From Methylococcaceae bacterium (lineage in GTDB: Bacteria > Pseudomonadota > Gammaproteobacteria > Methylococcales > Methylomonadaceae), in contig JAKIUK010000031.1 in the NCBI GenBank assembly GCA_021647585.1, positions 1 through 44,608 of the forward strand: a stretch of DNA of 44,608 nucleotides, in the 5' to 3' direction. Made by a program: the position numbers and the translations under genes. This document shows positions 16,481-25,725 of the stretch, piece after piece. The notes under the pieces were generated by a model. That model ran no database searches. It saw only the letters and a list, made by a program, of their open reading frames with translations, and was not told the origin of the DNA. Position 1 is the stretch's first letter; every line of letters begins with the position of its first letter.

Positions 16481-16669
16481 TACCTGATTACCCATGAGTC
16501 TCCGCCTTATAGATGAGAAAAACGGTGACACCTTATACACCGTCATCCCCGAGGTATTTTATCGGAGATCTATTCATGCAAAAAATAGATTCCTGCTAAC
16601 AGAATGCAGGAATGACGGGCTGTGTGGTTACTTTTTTCAAAATGGCGGAAGCTCATGGGTAATCAGGTA
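16481..16669. mobile_element. 187-bp inverted-repeat element, family CCTGATTACCCATGAG, copy 1
   Basis: Perfect ends ACCTGATTACCCATGAG and its complement bound a non-coding core with an internal hairpin (ATTCCTGC..GCAGGAAT). A second copy in the opposite orientation lies at 34041-34231: the left half here equals the complement of the right half there. TA flanks both ends and may be a target duplication. It occupies most of the 453-bp gap between the carbonic anhydrase-like gene and the DUF1501 gene; the rest of that gap shows nothing recognisable. Confidence 0.8.
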
Positions 16670-16751
16670 GGTTTTTGTATGGGTTGAAAGTCTCCGAAGC
16701 AGCGTTGGAGAAGCTCAAATATACGGTGAGAGGGTTATGTTGTCGAATAGG

Positions 16752-18053
16752 TTAAACGAGCAAAGGACTCTGGTTTGCTGGGTTCAGTAAATTGATTTCT
16801 GCTTCGTCAAATTCGAATTTTTGTACCAGTGGATGCTGGTCGATGTTCAAAATTTGACGGATTGCTCTATGCACGTGGGCAGGTCGGAGTCTGCTGCCAT
16901 TTTCATCCGGCTGCAAGGTTCCTGGGTTGATCGCAATTTTCTGATGCTGAGGACCGCTGATACCAACAATCCGGTTAGTCCAACGCTGATTTTTCATCAT
17001 CAATAGCGTACTGGTAACTGACCAATGATCTTTTCCATTTCTACTGTTATAACGCGGTGTACGCCCTACATCCGAACCGACATGTACCAATAACCGATCA
17101 GCAACACCCAAAATTTCCGCTTTGCTCCAGATGTAATCCAGTATGCGGGTCAATTCTGCACAATTATCATCTATCTTGTTATCTTGGGCGCTATGTGTAT
17201 CCCAACCCCTTCTGGCTTGAAAGGTTGCCGCAACGCTGACGCCAGCGGAAAAACTCACCAAGGCTTTGTGGACATCATTCAGCACGCCATCTGTCCCTCC
17301 TTTACCTTCAAAATCGAAACGATCTGGTAAAATGTCCTGTAATTGATAAAACATACTATTGTTGGATCGTGCGGCAAATAATTGTGCAAGTTTCCGTTGT
17401 TCAAATGGTAAATTTCCCGGTGTTTGTGCTAGTCGTTGCAATCGTTCCAAGCGGTATAAATCGATTAAATTTTTATCACTGGAACGAAAATACACGGTCT
17501 TGGGATTGCGCAAATTTGGATTAGCTAATAAGGATAAATTTACATCGCCGGTAAGTCGGGTATAAGCCTGAACGGAGCCGCCCATAGACGGCCCATTAAA
17601 CAGTAACCATGGCATCGGGAGTCCTTTACCAACTATAGACGCATAGAGAGCATCGATAGAAGGATAGCCGTTAGCAAGTCGACCCGTATATTGGTTTTGT
17701 CTGGCTACACTATGAGAATTAGTTTGTAGATCCAGACCATTTGCTACCAGGATGCGATCATAATACTTTTCAAAAAAGGCCTTATTATCCCCTAGTGGGG
17801 CATAAAAAATATTGCCGGCTTTTCCTGCCCGTTTATTTTGTGCATAATGATTGATATCGGTATCGTTACGTGGATCAACCCATGAACTTTGATCCAATCC
17901 CCCACCCAGGTTTAGTGTTATCAGAACAGGACCATCCCAGGGCAAGGTATTAGTGGCCGCCTGTGCCTGACTAATCAAACCAGGTATAGCCATTGGTATG
18001 GTGGTCATTAAACTATTACCAGCCAGTATTTTTAAAAAATTTCTGCGTTTCAT
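16752..18053 (-). CDS. Tat-exported DUF1501 family protein
   Basis: 433 residues from the ATG at 18053. The N-terminus KRRNFLK followed by a hydrophobic stretch ending at SQAQA is a twin-arginine signal, so a folded periplasmic protein is expected. The body begins GPVLITLNLGGGLDQSSW and contains WDTHSAQDNKIDD, GVADRLLVHVGSDVGRTPRYN and KDHWSV, the alkaline-phosphatase-like metal-site pattern of DUF1501. It lies downstream of a large exported haem protein on the same strand; pairing of DUF1501 with haem-containing DUF1588/1592-type proteins is common in planctomycetes and scattered in proteobacteria. The substrate is unknown. An alternative start at 18107 would run through a G10 tract and bury the Tat signal. 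Confidence 0.85.
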   Translation of the reverse strand: MKRRNFLKILAGNSLMTTIPMAIPGLISQAQAATNTLPWDGPVLITLNLGGGLDQSSWVDPRNDTDINHYAQNKRAGKAGNIFYAPLGDNKAFFEKYYDRILVANGLDLQTNSHSVARQNQYTGRLANGYPSIDALYASIVGKGLPMPWLLFNGPSMGGSVQAYTRLTGDVNLSLLANPNLRNPKTVYFRSSDKNLIDLYRLERLQRLAQTPGNLPFEQRKLAQLFAARSNNSMFYQLQDILPDRFDFEGKGGTDGVLNDVHKALVSFSAGVSVAATFQARRGWDTHSAQDNKIDDNCAELTRILDYIWSKAEILGVADRLLVHVGSDVGRTPRYNSRNGKDHWSVTSTLLMMKNQRWTNRIVGISGPQHQKIAINPGTLQPDENGSRLRPAHVHRAIRQILNIDQHPLVQKFEFDEAEINLLNPANQSPLLV

Positions 18054-18061
18054 TACCGTTT

Positions 18062-18066
18062 CTCCT
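18062..18066 (-). promoter_or_regulatory. Ribosome binding site deciding the DUF1501 start
   Basis: AGGAG on the minus strand, 8 bases before the ATG at 18053. It puts the Tat signal at the true N-terminus and leaves the upstream G10 tract in the leader. Confidence 0.7.
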
Positions 18067-18088
18067 GTTAACTTGTTAGCATCCATAA

Positions 18089-18098
18089 CCCCCCCCCC
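18089..18098. repeat. Homopolymeric tract of ten C (G10 on the minus strand)
   Basis: Ten consecutive C between the DUF1501 ribosome site and the upstream haem-protein gene. On the coding strand it follows an in-frame ATG (18107) and GGAAGGA. Tracts like this are prone to slippage, and here a length change would link or unlink the upstream ATG with the DUF1501 frame. Confidence 0.75.
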
Positions 18099-18121
18099 TC
18101 CTTCCATAAGCTATTTTTTTA

Positions 18122-18150
18122 ATTTTCAATAGCTAGTAGCTATTGAAAAT
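18122..18150. promoter_or_regulatory. Perfect 29-bp inverted repeat in the DUF1501/haem-protein gap
   Basis: Two 14-base arms (ATTTTCAATAGCTA and its exact complement) around a single G. There is no T-tract beyond it in either direction, so it is not a classic terminator. The one-base centre favours a protein-binding operator or cruciform over a simple RNA hairpin, though the RNA could fold with a larger loop. Confidence 0.55.
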
Positions 18151-18174
18151 GCCGATGGGTCTCTGTTTCGGGCA

Positions 18175-18201
18175 AGTGTCCACCATTTATGGAAGGACAC
18201 T
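18175..18201. terminator. Imperfect palindrome just after the haem-protein stop
   Basis: AGTGTCC and GGACACT arms enclose CCAT-TT-ATGG, 17 bp beyond the stop of the 1210-residue gene on the minus strand. It has no U-tract, so it may be an RNA-processing or stability hairpin between the two genes, or an operator, rather than a true terminator. Part of it (TTATGGAAGG) is also complementary to 18100-18109. Confidence 0.4.
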
Positions 18202-18218
18202 AACTAGGACTGAATATA

Positions 18219-21200
18219 CTAATTATTCAAATATTTAAAATCACCAAAAAGATAGAGCAAGACGGAATTCCATGCTCTGATAGTTCCCTCCGGGTCGGAA
18301 ATAGTCGATCCTCTTAATCGGTCATTGTTATCAAAATACATGCCTTCACAATAACTTGCCTGAGTCATATCAGTTGAGGTATTGGCAATAATCTCTTCAA
18401 ATAAACTTAGGGTTGCTTGAATTTCGATATCATTCAAAGGCAGGTTTTCACCTAACAATTGATGATGTAGAAACTGGATATTCTGCAGAATATGCTCCCG
18501 GCCTTGTGTATCATCTGGGACATCGCTACTTTCAACAAATTTTAGTAATACCCGCTCTTCCTTGGGTAAGCGGAATTCTTTAACGACTAACCGATTGCCA
18601 CACAGCAATTTGTTAAATTTGCTATCGAGTATGCCAGCCATAGTCGGTGTCAATTCCCTGTTTCGATGGTTCATATTCAATCCGCCATCAAATCCTCCAT
18701 ACATAAGTCCTAAGCCTTTGTTGTAATCTTTAAACAGAGTCAGGTTTGTAATAGAACGTGTAATCTTATCGATTTCCTCCACGGTCTGTAATCTGTTCAT
18801 GCCGATATCGGCTAGATTTTGCTGATCTACCTTGGACAAAGGTTTAGTAACACTGTCACCCCTGAATAAGGGGCTGAGTACAAAATCAACCAGTAGATCA
18901 CGGATAATCATGCCATTTTGCTGGAATTTCTGTGCCAAATCTTCCAATGCGTTATTTTGAAAGTTATAGGCTTCCATGTCGGCTGTATAATTTGGGTCCG
19001 ATTGATTGACAGGCATGGCCAGAGGATCTCTGGCAAAGATACTTCGATACCAAAAGTAGACCGTACCTTTAGCAAACCTTGGGTCTGACACTAATTCCCT
19101 GGCCATCCAGCCTATTGCTGATTGGCCGCCGTTATTAGCCTGAGATGTTTTTAATCCTGTATAATTACCAGGCATATTGATACTTTCGAAGCCTGGCGCA
19201 AAAACATCGCGATACCATTTATCACCCTGCTGATACCAGGGATTGCCATTGTGGTTTTTAGGATAACTAGAACGATTACTGTTTTTAGTATAATCTTTTG
19301 CTAATGCATGTTCCCCACTTGTTCGGTAGCGATTGTCAGGACCAAAATCCATAAATGTTCCGGCGGCTGGGTCCATAAAGGAATGGCAGCTGGTACACGT
19401 TGAGTTTTCCAATACCGGTACCAGAAAATCACCACCATCCGCATCACTGCTAGGTCGTTGACCTAATGACTCAATATCAAAAGCCAGAAATTGTCGATAC
19501 ATCATGTTAACCCGATGTCGATTCCGGTTGGTATCAGTAGTCGGAAAACGACTTAGCCAGGCAACCGTACTTAACACACCTGCATGAGGATATGGGGTAT
19601 CTAGATGATCTTTGGATGCCGAACGGATTCGGGTGGGTTTCCAATCAGTAGCGGTAATACCTGGGATTTTAGCGTCAACGGCAGCATAGAGGCTAGCCAG
19701 TGCGGGATTGACCATAGTATAGTCAGCCGTCACAATCTCACTATAAGGGCGGTCATTTTCAACTATAAAACGTAATAACTCCAATGGTTCCCGTCGTAAT
19801 GCGGCATAAATTTTCTGTCTATCTCGTGAGCTTGCTTTGTTCTTTTTCCGATCATAAGTTCCAAAATTGAGTTCATAATTTTTAAATTGACTGCCTGCAG
19901 TTAAAAACCACTCGTTACCTGCTCGATAGATATAGTCTGCAAAGCTGTCGCCACTCATTAAACTGCGGACTGTAGCCGCAAGACCCGCTATAGTATCCGC
20001 TTGCTGCACTTCAGCTGCTGTTGGTAATCGTCCAGCAAAAATTTTGGCAGCTTTACGTAATGTGGTCTCTTTATCCGACAAGTTAATTTCTTGTAGACTC
20101 AGAATATTATTCTGATTAGTTTCCGTTGGGATATCACAGGGCAGACCCTGAAGGAAAGACTGTAATTGTAGATAACGATTGTCATTATTATTCACAAAAG
20201 GTGATCCTCCGCCATGAAAAGGTATGCCGATGGGTTTGCTCAAAAATAAACGGACATTGTTAGGTGAAGTTGTTACATATTGATTAATCACCTTAAAGCT
20301 GTTGCTGGCATCATTAGTTAATTCAAAACCGGGTCCAATGCCCCCCGCTTTATGGCAACCAGAACATGATGAAATCAGATCATTATGTGTTTGAGAGAGA
20401 TATATTTGCTCTGTTTGTTGGCAAGCTGCAATGGCTACACTTTCAGCCGCAGGTTTAACAGTTATCTTAAATGTTTCCGTGGCTTTGGCTATTGGCATGC
20501 CCAAATCACTGACTGTCACCGTCACTGGATATTCTCCAGCCGTACCCAGAGATGGATTCCAGGTGATTGTACCGTTACCATTACCATAAAAAATATAGTT
20601 TGACCTTCGCGGTAAGTCATTTACTTTAAGTGTTAATTTGTCGCCCAGATCAGCATCCGTAGCGTGTATATTGATTCTTAAACGCTGGCCTTCAATGGTT
20701 TCTTGATCACCTATGTGGGATAGTAAAGGAGGAATATTTGGTTTAGGATTAACATTGATAATCATGATTCTGGTATCAGATGCAGAAGGTTGACGATCAT
20801 CCTGTACTTTAAAAGTAATAGAATAAACACCTGCATCCTGTTTTACGGGTAACCAGTAGAAAGCTCCTCGGCCTTGCCCTCTATCCTGAAAATTAGCAAA
20901 TGCCGGTAAATTGAATGCTGTCAATGTTAAGCTATCTTTTAAATCTGGATCTGTGGCATTAACATTAAAACTAATGCTTTGCCCCTCAGTTACTGTTAAT
21001 CCAGTCAAGCTGCCCATTACCGGAGGATGATTGATAGTTATTGCGGGCGTTATAGTCGGAACAGAAGGATCGACTTTTGATGGATTGTTATTTGTTGATT
21101 GCTTGCTGGATTTGGTTTTTTCTTCTTGACTGGTAGTAGCATTGTCTGTGTTTAGCGACGCCTGTTGCTTTTGGGTTTCGGTAGCATCAGTCTTTGCCAA

Positions 21201-21851
21201 CGCGATGAAACCACCCATAACAGGAATTGCAACCGTTTTCTGTAGTGTTGCTTTTCTTAGTTCAGGGGATGGGTTCTGGCTATAGAGCGTCTCGTCCTTG
21301 TAGCTATCATCTGTGTAGACAGGCTGCTTAGTACGGTCATTCAGTTTATTCGTTTGCGACTCTACAGGTGGGCGAGCAGATGATAAATTCATCTGCCGTC
21401 GTTGAGGGGGTGAAGATTTAACCCTTTGGTTCGGGGGCGTGTATCGTATGGCTGTTTTATCACCTGTAATCTGATAGTATTTTATGTCAAAATTTTCGAT
21501 CCCTTTTTGTTTGATTTGTGGTGCAAAAGAAATTTTATTGGGTACTGTAAAATGAAATTTTTCATCTGCATGATCTTTAAGCAAGGAATCTAGATAAAAA
21601 AGATTTGTCGTCAAAACCAGACTGGATGTCATGTTTTTATTTGCTAATGCCAGTATCGCATCAAACCATTTGGTTTTTTGTAACGGGTCTCCATTGGTAA
21701 ATGTCATTACCTGCTTACCAGAGTTACCACAAACTTCACATGCTGCACCTGGTCGTTCTGATTGAGCTGCAGAGCCAGTCTGATAAAGCATTGCAAAACA
21801 AATAGGCAAATATAAAAAGGTGATTTTTATATTAAGTTGAGCAATTGACAT
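18219..21851 (-). CDS. Large exported protein with two c-type haem motifs and Ig-like repeats (DUF1588/1592-like)
   Basis: 1210 residues with a Sec-type signal (hydrophobic FLYLPICFAMLYQ, ending near SAAQ). A CEVC pair (38-41) follows, then a low-complexity Gln/Ser/Thr linker (about 150-270). Two Ig/cadherin-like repeats come next (about 275-365 and 370-470), each with GQ-S/R motifs and NATDPDLKD/HATDADLGD. There are two haem c attachment motifs, CSGCH (496-500) and CTSCH (819-823). The stretch after the first (LRKAAKIFAGRLPTAAEV) and around the second (CHSFMDPAAGTFMDFG) resemble DUF1592/DUF1588-type planctomycete cytochromes. A strong AGGAGG at 21858-21863 sets the start. It probably acts in the periplasm or at the surface with the DUF1501 protein encoded just downstream. 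Electron-transfer role and partner are inferred. Confidence 0.8.
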   Translation of the reverse strand: MSIAQLNIKITFLYLPICFAMLYQTGSAAQSERPGAACEVCGNSGKQVMTFTNGDPLQKTKWFDAILALANKNMTSSLVLTTNLFYLDSLLKDHADEKFHFTVPNKISFAPQIKQKGIENFDIKYYQITGDKTAIRYTPPNQRVKSSPPQRRQMNLSSARPPVESQTNKLNDRTKQPVYTDDSYKDETLYSQNPSPELRKATLQKTVAIPVMGGFIALAKTDATETQKQQASLNTDNATTSQEEKTKSSKQSTNNNPSKVDPSVPTITPAITINHPPVMGSLTGLTVTEGQSISFNVNATDPDLKDSLTLTAFNLPAFANFQDRGQGRGAFYWLPVKQDAGVYSITFKVQDDRQPSASDTRIMIINVNPKPNIPPLLSHIGDQETIEGQRLRINIHATDADLGDKLTLKVNDLPRRSNYIFYGNGNGTITWNPSLGTAGEYPVTVTVSDLGMPIAKATETFKITVKPAAESVAIAACQQTEQIYLSQTHNDLISSCSGCHKAGGIGPGFELTNDASNSFKVINQYVTTSPNNVRLFLSKPIGIPFHGGGSPFVNNNDNRYLQLQSFLQGLPCDIPTETNQNNILSLQEINLSDKETTLRKAAKIFAGRLPTAAEVQQADTIAGLAATVRSLMSGDSFADYIYRAGNEWFLTAGSQFKNYELNFGTYDRKKNKASSRDRQKIYAALRREPLELLRFIVENDRPYSEIVTADYTMVNPALASLYAAVDAKIPGITATDWKPTRIRSASKDHLDTPYPHAGVLSTVAWLSRFPTTDTNRNRHRVNMMYRQFLAFDIESLGQRPSSDADGGDFLVPVLENSTCTSCHSFMDPAAGTFMDFGPDNRYRTSGEHALAKDYTKNSNRSSYPKNHNGNPWYQQGDKWYRDVFAPGFESINMPGNYTGLKTSQANNGGQSAIGWMARELVSDPRFAKGTVYFWYRSIFARDPLAMPVNQSDPNYTADMEAYNFQNNALEDLAQKFQQNGMIIRDLLVDFVLSPLFRGDSVTKPLSKVDQQNLADIGMNRLQTVEEIDKITRSITNLTLFKDYNKGLGLMYGGFDGGLNMNHRNRELTPTMAGILDSKFNKLLCGNRLVVKEFRLPKEERVLLKFVESSDVPDDTQGREHILQNIQFLHHQLLGENLPLNDIEIQATLSLFEEIIANTSTDMTQASYCEGMYFDNNDRLRGSTISDPEGTIRAWNSVLLYLFGDFKYLNN

Positions 21852-22733
21852 TTGTTTCCTCCTGATTAATGACCTCTCCTACTAAGGGTTATGCGTTGAG
21901 ATAACACGGTAAGAGTGCACGTTAAGGTTATTAAGCAAATATAGTGCCATAATTTATTATTGGTCACTGTTTCGTTGTGCACAATGTAGTCGTATATTGA
22001 TATAGGATAGGTCTAGAAGTATCCGTGAACGGGGGAGGAGGTATAGTGAATGGAGACACAAAAGCGAGTAGAAAATCAGGGCGAACTAGAATTTTACCAG
22101 CCTAAAGATAAGTAAATACCTCAATTGAGGTAAAATCTTACTTAATATGTCGTTAATTTACGACAGCACTTGGAAATATAAAAATTCAATAGCGAAATGT
22201 TAATTTTTTTGATTAAGATAGGCTTTTGTTGAAATACAGTTGTATAACATTGAATTATTGGTTGTTTTTTTACTGAAGGTCCGATAAACTTAAATTTTGG
22301 GATTAAATTACACGTGCAGCTTAAGAAAAATGATAAAAAGCTGTCTTGTATTTTTATATTCGTAATACACACTATAATTTCATTTATTTAATGGATACAA
22401 AAAATTAGCATAACTTTATAGAATCAAGGTAAAGCAATTGAAATGAGAGTTTTGGTTGTTACTAATTAACGACATAACTAAGTATCTTGGAATATCATAT
22501 TTAAACGAGTCATAAAACAGGCAATATTTGGGGTGTGCGGTCGAGCAATGGCATTTATTTGTTAACAATGCCCTTTTGAAATTATGTAGAATCATGAGGT
22601 TAGCCAATTTGATATTACTGTTTTTCGAAGTCAATCATTATGTAAACCACTTCAGTTTTGGTGGTACTCTGTAATAAACTGCGTGAAAAAGTACCGGAAG
22701 AATGAAAGGCCTTAGTATTCTAAAAAAACCTTA
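21852..22733. other. Gene-poor AT-rich upstream region of the haem-protein gene
   Basis: No credible gene: the short ORFs here lack ribosome sites and family-like sequence. The region near 21852 must hold the haem-gene promoter; I cannot assign its -10/-35. A perfect 16-bp palindrome, TACCTCAATTGAGGTA, at 22117-22132 is the only clear structured site and could be an operator. The gap then runs into a long-palindrome repeat at 22734. Confidence 0.5.
22117..22132. promoter_or_regulatory. Perfect 16-bp palindrome, candidate operator
   Basis: TACCTCAATTGAGGTA is fully self-complementary with no spacer, typical of a dimeric regulator site. It lies about 266 bp upstream of the haem-protein start. 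The regulator is unknown and chance occurrence is possible. Confidence 0.35.
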
Positions 22734-22949
22734 AACCTAGAAAGATCAGTTGGGCGCGGAATTATAGTGCAAGATATTGGTTTCACAGTGTTTTAAAAAA
22801 ATCTGAGCTTCACCCATTAGGTTAAACGGGCATTTTTTTGAACCACATGGAGGTGGTGAATGCAGAAAAAGCAGGAGCATTTTTCTGTGAAGTGCTGTGG
22901 AATCAAGAGCTTGTGCTATAATCCGTGATCCAACTGATTTTTCTAGGTT
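22734..22949. mobile_element. Long-palindrome repeat family, copy A (216 bp)
   Basis: Bounded by AACCTAGAAAGATCAGTTGG on the left and CCAACTGATTTTTCTAGG plus TT on the right. The two halves are imperfect complements of each other over most of their length, so the unit is nearly one long hairpin. It has the same orientation as copy C (43754-44060); copy B (39861-40125) is reversed. No ORF of substance. It ends 51 bp before the aroE stop and could act as a bidirectional hairpin there. Non-autonomous element or REP/BIME-like family; the mobilising enzyme is not in the window. Confidence 0.8.
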
Positions 22950-23000
22950 AAAATCAAATCTGCGTCAATGTAAATTAAGGCGAGTACCTTATATCTGCTG

Positions 23001-23831
23001 TTAAATTCTTTCCGAATTTAACAATTCGATAACGGCTGAAGTTTCAGGGCGTACGTCACGCCAGATGTAAAAAGCTTCGGCAGCTTGTTCTACCAGCATG
23101 CCCAGGCCATCTAAGCTAGTTTCTGCACCATGAGTTGTACCCCATTTTACAAAGGTTGTGGGCTGGTTGCTATAAGCCAAATCATAACAACAGCCATTTT
23201 CATTGAGGATGTTGTCTGCTAAAGGGGGGAGCTTACCTGTTAAGCTGGCTGAAGTTGCGTTTAAAATCAAATCGAATTGCTGGTTTGCAATGGCATCATA
23301 ACCACATCCCGAAATGTCTCCTAACAGAGAAAATTCATTGCTGAGAGTGATGGCTTTTTCTACTGTGCGATTGGCAATAACAATGTGTGCAGGAGATTTT
23401 TCCATTAAGGGGCCTATAATGCCTCTACTGGCACCACCAGCACCTAATATTAAAATCCGGCTATTTAACAAGGAGATAGAGTGGTTGATTGTTAAATCAG
23501 TCACCAGACCGGTACCATCTGTATTATCACCTAAAAGTGTTCCATCTTCTTGCAGTGTCAGAGTATTTACTGCTTTACTAAACTGAGCAAGTTGAGAAAG
23601 TTTATCTGCACATTGCCAGGCCAGTTCTTTTAAAGGAACAGTACAGTTTAACCCTTTGCCGCCATGTCTAAAAAAAGTATCAACAGTGCTTGTAAATGAT
23701 CCCGCAGGTACATCTTGTGCTTCATAGCATAACTGTTGCTGGGTTTGTGCTGCAAATAGCCTGTGAATGCGGGGTGACTTACTATGGTTTATGGGGTGTC
23801 CAAAAACAGCGTATTGGTCAATTGCATTCAT
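23001..23831 (-). CDS. aroE: Shikimate dehydrogenase (NADP-dependent)
   Basis: Reduces 3-dehydroshikimate to shikimate in aromatic amino-acid synthesis. 276 residues from the ATG at 23831, close to the 272 of the enteric enzyme; an in-frame ATG at 23882 would lie inside the upstream gene. Motifs: YAVFGHPINHSKSPRIHRLF (substrate site), NCTVPLK with the catalytic Lys, DNTDGTGL, the NADP loop GAGGASRG and the NRTVEKA phosphate-binding segment. The start overlaps the stop of the membrane-protein gene by four bases (ATGA), so the two are coupled. Confidence 0.96.
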   Translation of the reverse strand: MNAIDQYAVFGHPINHSKSPRIHRLFAAQTQQQLCYEAQDVPAGSFTSTVDTFFRHGGKGLNCTVPLKELAWQCADKLSQLAQFSKAVNTLTLQEDGTLLGDNTDGTGLVTDLTINHSISLLNSRILILGAGGASRGIIGPLMEKSPAHIVIANRTVEKAITLSNEFSLLGDISGCGYDAIANQQFDLILNATSASLTGKLPPLADNILNENGCCYDLAYSNQPTTFVKWGTTHGAETSLDGLGMLVEQAAEAFYIWRDVRPETSAVIELLNSERI

Positions 23832-24379
23832 GCTGTTACCGTTGCTCTTGTTTTTGCCCGTTTGTTTTTCCAGAATTCCCACAAAAATGTGCCGATAACT
23901 ATAATGATTGCAAAAGCTAAGTCTATCCAGATGGATGATTTATAAAAGGCTCCAAAGACAGAAGATGATCCAAGGAATAAGCCAACCAGGCTGAAACGCC
24001 AGCCTATACGAAGACCATCCAGCATGGTTGCTAATGATAATATCAACAGAATAACCAGGCCGGCGCTTTGGGGCGTTAACAGGCCTGATTTTTGCAGTAA
24101 AAAGGCGCCACCAACTACCAGTAGTGATGTAGCCCAATGTAAGGACTGGTCTTTAACAATTACTTTGAATTCACCTTCTCTATGTTTGGACTGTAACCAG
24201 GCGATAAGTATTGCAAAAATGGCAAAAACAAAGACCATGATTATCCAGTACCCATAGCCATCATCCGGTGAAAAATCTGTAATTGCAACGCCTGTCAGTG
24301 AGAGTATGAGCAGGAATATTAAAATGCCTTCCTCAACCTGAAATTTTCTTTTTTCACTAATATATTGATCTTCTTGCAT
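23828..24379 (-). CDS. Multi-pass inner-membrane protein of unknown function
   Basis: 183 residues with about five hydrophobic segments (EGILIFLLILSLTGVAI; YGYWIIMVFVFAIFAILIAW; LLVVGGAFLL; AGLVILLILSLATML; SSIWIDLAFAIIIVIGTFLWEF). Between segments two and three, a short polar stretch (QSKHREGEFKVIVKDQ) is cytoplasmic or periplasmic. The C-terminus is Lys/Arg-rich. I do not recognise a named family. Its stop overlaps the aroE start, so it is translationally coupled to aroE; that is context, not evidence of a role in the shikimate pathway. Confidence 0.7.
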   Translation of the reverse strand: MQEDQYISEKRKFQVEEGILIFLLILSLTGVAITDFSPDDGYGYWIIMVFVFAIFAILIAWLQSKHREGEFKVIVKDQSLHWATSLLVVGGAFLLQKSGLLTPQSAGLVILLILSLATMLDGLRIGWRFSLVGLFLGSSSVFGAFYKSSIWIDLAFAIIIVIGTFLWEFWKNKRAKTRATVTA

Positions 24380-24457
24380 GACGAGTCTCTGTTATTATTC
24401 TTATCGCTCAAAATATTAATTTTATTTTAAGTAATTTATTTTAATCATCAAACCATA

Positions 24458-24491
24458 TCTTAGAAGCCGTGAGCCAACTGATTTTTCTAGG
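24458..24491. repeat. Terminal fragment of the long-palindrome repeat family (copy D)
   Basis: About 34 bp (TAGAAGCCGTGAGCCAACTG, then ATTTTTCTAGG) match the right end of copies A and C (ccgtgatccaactgatttttctagg). The left side is absent, so this is a truncated or deleted copy. It lies in the 174-bp gap between the membrane-protein gene and hemB. Confidence 0.65.
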
Positions 24492-24553
24492 ATTATTCAA
24501 ATGGCTATTTAAAAATTACAATAAGCTACCTGCACAAAGTATTATAGCCATTA

Positions 24554-25567
24554 TTATTCTAGTAACCATTGGGCTGCAGATTTTGCATAATAAGTAAGGA
24601 TTGCATCACTCCCTGCTCGTTTAAAGGTGAGCAGAGATTCCATTACCACTTGTTTTTCATCTAGCCAGCCATTCATCGAAGCTGCTTTTAGCATGGCGTA
24701 TTCACCACTAACCTGATAGGCAAATGTCGGAACAGCAAACTGTTGTTTGGCGCGACGAATAATGTCCAGATAGGGCATGCCTGGTTTAACCATGATCATA
24801 TCAGCACCTTCTTGTAAATCCAATTGAATTTCTCGTATTGCTTCATCCGAGTTAGCTGGATCCATTTGATAGCTGTACTTGTTTCCCTTGCCTAAATTAG
24901 CAGCTGAACCAACTGCATCTCTAAAAGGGCCGTAAAAGCTGGAGGCATATTTTGCTGAGTAGGCCAGAATTTGAGTATTAATGTAATTGTTTGATTCTAA
25001 AATAGAGCGTATGGCAGCAATTCGACCATCCATCATGTCAGAAGGTGCGACAATATCGACGCCTGCTTGTGCATGAGAAAGTGCCTGTTTACATAAAACG
25101 TCTACTGTTTCATCATTCAATACATAGCCATCACTGTTAATAAGTCCATCCTGACCATGAGAAGTAAATGGATCTAGGGCTACATCGGTAATGACGCCTA
25201 ATTTGGGGAATGATTTTTTTAATGCTCTAACGCAGCGTTGAGCCAAGCCTTCTGGGTTATAAGCCTCTTTGGCATCATCGGATTTTTTTTCTACTGATGT
25301 GACTGGGAATAAGGCGATGGCAGGGATGCCCAATTGGTATAATTGATCAGCTTCTTCTAAAATTAAGTCAATTGACAGGCGCTCAACACCGGGCATTGAA
25401 TGAATTTTTTCTTTTTTGTTGTTACCTTCAATAACAAACATGGGATAGATTAAGTCATCAACCGATAGCGTGTTTTCTCGCATTAAACGACGAGAAAAAT
25501 CGTGATAGCGCATTCTTCTCATGCGTATGCTGGGAAAAATAATGTTATTATGTGTCAAATTATCCAT
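24554..25567 (-). CDS. hemB: Delta-aminolevulinic acid dehydratase (porphobilinogen synthase)
   Basis: Condenses two 5-aminolevulinate molecules to porphobilinogen in tetrapyrrole synthesis. 337 residues. The Schiff-base lysines are Lys206 (in YSAKYASSFYGPFRDA) and Lys261 (MVKPGMPYLD). The metal-binding region reads DPFTSHGQDGLI, the Mg-type Asp-rich form, not the Cys-rich Zn-type (CxCxxTxxGHC). Start at 25567 gives the expected N-terminus (FPSIRMRRMRYHDFSRR); no strong ribosome site is visible. It is divergent from the MlaC-like gene and separated from it by 158 bp. Confidence 0.96.
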   Translation of the reverse strand: MDNLTHNNIIFPSIRMRRMRYHDFSRRLMRENTLSVDDLIYPMFVIEGNNKKEKIHSMPGVERLSIDLILEEADQLYQLGIPAIALFPVTSVEKKSDDAKEAYNPEGLAQRCVRALKKSFPKLGVITDVALDPFTSHGQDGLINSDGYVLNDETVDVLCKQALSHAQAGVDIVAPSDMMDGRIAAIRSILESNNYINTQILAYSAKYASSFYGPFRDAVGSAANLGKGNKYSYQMDPANSDEAIREIQLDLQEGADMIMVKPGMPYLDIIRRAKQQFAVPTFAYQVSGEYAMLKAASMNGWLDEKQVVMESLLTFKRAGSDAILTYYAKSAAQWLLE

Positions 25568-25725
25568 AGAATATGGTTATATTACTCTTTTGTTAAGTCG
25601 TTTCAGTTGATATGTTGTATTCAAGATACAATCGAACTTCTTTTCAAAGTTTATTGTATCAGCGTACCCATACAATATGGTACATAAAATGGAACATATG
25701 TCGCTTTAACGACGTGGAGATTGTT

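Noticed and set aside
16481..16669. Assigning the inverted-repeat elements to a named IS family
   Set aside because: End sequences alone were not enough, and no transposase is present to anchor a family.
22142..22634. Two short minus-strand ORFs upstream of the haem-protein gene
   Set aside because: No ribosome sites, AT-rich composition-driven residues and no recognisable motif.
25612..25725. Longer start for the MlaC-like gene
   Set aside because: It would place 38 polar residues before the signal peptide; the ATG at 25726 has a ribosome site and begins the signal.
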